From CAYXGE01 sp964464435 (lineage in GTDB: Bacteria; Pseudomonadota; Gammaproteobacteria; Burkholderiales; Methylophilaceae), in assembly GCA_964464435.1 (NCBI GenBank), contig CAYXGE010000013.1, positions 1-32,221 on the forward strand: DNA of 32,221 nucleotides. The letters are read 5' to 3'. How positions within the stretch are numbered: the first letter of the stretch is position 1; each line of letters starts with the position of its first letter. The notes beneath the pieces were generated by a model. That model was not told the DNA's origin. It was given only the letters and a program-made list of their open reading frames with translations, and made no database searches. Below, in pieces: positions 32,102-32,221 of the stretch. Made by a program: the position numbers and the translations under genes.

Positions 32102-32221
32102 GTGATTAATCTTGTATTACTCGCGCTGGCTTTATTGCTAGCTAACTTGCCGTGGTTTTCATCACGCTTGTTTTATGTTGTGCCGCTTAAAACCCCGCAA
32201 AAATCCTTATGGTGGTGTTTG
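32102..32221 (+). CDS. DUF2818-family membrane protein, 5' part only
   Basis: From a GTG at 32102, the frame is open to the window edge (40 codons). The hydrophobic N-terminus (LVLLALALLLANLPWFSSR) followed by LFYVVPLKTPQKSLWW fits DUF2818, a small inner-membrane family of unknown function usually found directly after nuoN in betaproteobacteria. The start has no strong ribosome site and translation may be coupled to nuoN. The C-terminal part is outside the window. Confidence 0.7.
   Translation, partial: MINLVLLALALLLANLPWFSSRLFYVVPLKTPQKSLWWCL

Noticed and set aside
1..32221. Mobile elements, prophage, CRISPR array, toxin–antitoxin or defence island
   Set aside because: No transposase, integrase, direct-repeat array or defence-type protein was seen. 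Gene order is standard housekeeping and chemotaxis with uniform low-GC codon use.

Overview
The window looks like a chromosomal segment of a motile, low-GC betaproteobacterium. Three things point that way: the gene order tpiA–secG–tRNA-Leu–nuoA..N followed by a DUF2818-type gene, an RpfE-type gene directly before recJ, and a CheD plus CheZ chemotaxis block with CheB catalytic residues at the enterobacterial positions. A member of the Methylophilaceae (for example a Methylotenera-like methylotroph) is my best guess, but that is an inference from gene order and base composition and has not been tested by a search.

Positions 1-10310 are a plus-strand chemotaxis block. It holds the last codons of one chemoreceptor, an unannotated 28-codon ORF with its own ribosome site and terminator, two large chemoreceptors (an Aer-like PAS receptor and a poly-HAMP receptor), cheR, cheD, cheB, cheY and cheZ. 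cheA and cheW are not in the window and probably lie upstream. Candidate FliA (sigma-28) promoters sit before cheD, before cheY and before the downstream GGDEF gene, which suggests that these units belong to the flagellar regulon. Adaptation is done by CheR, CheB and CheD, and signal output by CheY and CheZ. A DWEEF tail, resembling the NWETF tether for CheR/CheB, ends two of the three receptors.

Positions 10299-12009 are a compact minus-strand operon: sixA-like phosphatase, an orphan ParA-type ATPase and a CYTH protein. It converges on, and overlaps, the end of cheZ. Positions 12205-13758 encode a cytoplasmic GGDEF protein with a degenerate active site but an intact inhibitory-site motif. 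It is followed by rpfE-like, recJ, tpiA, secG and a tRNA-Leu(GAG).

Positions 18172-32098 hold the complete 14-gene NADH:quinone oxidoreductase (complex I) operon nuoA-N, tightly packed with several overlaps. It is intact except for a run of 100 Ns inside nuoL, which must hide more sequence than its length. The start of a DUF2818-family gene closes the window. No insertion sequence, prophage, CRISPR array or clearly transferred island is visible. The most unusual items are the 28-codon ORF, the tandem di-HAMP repeats of about 90 residues in both receptors, and structured intergenic regions after the first full receptor gene and before cheY.
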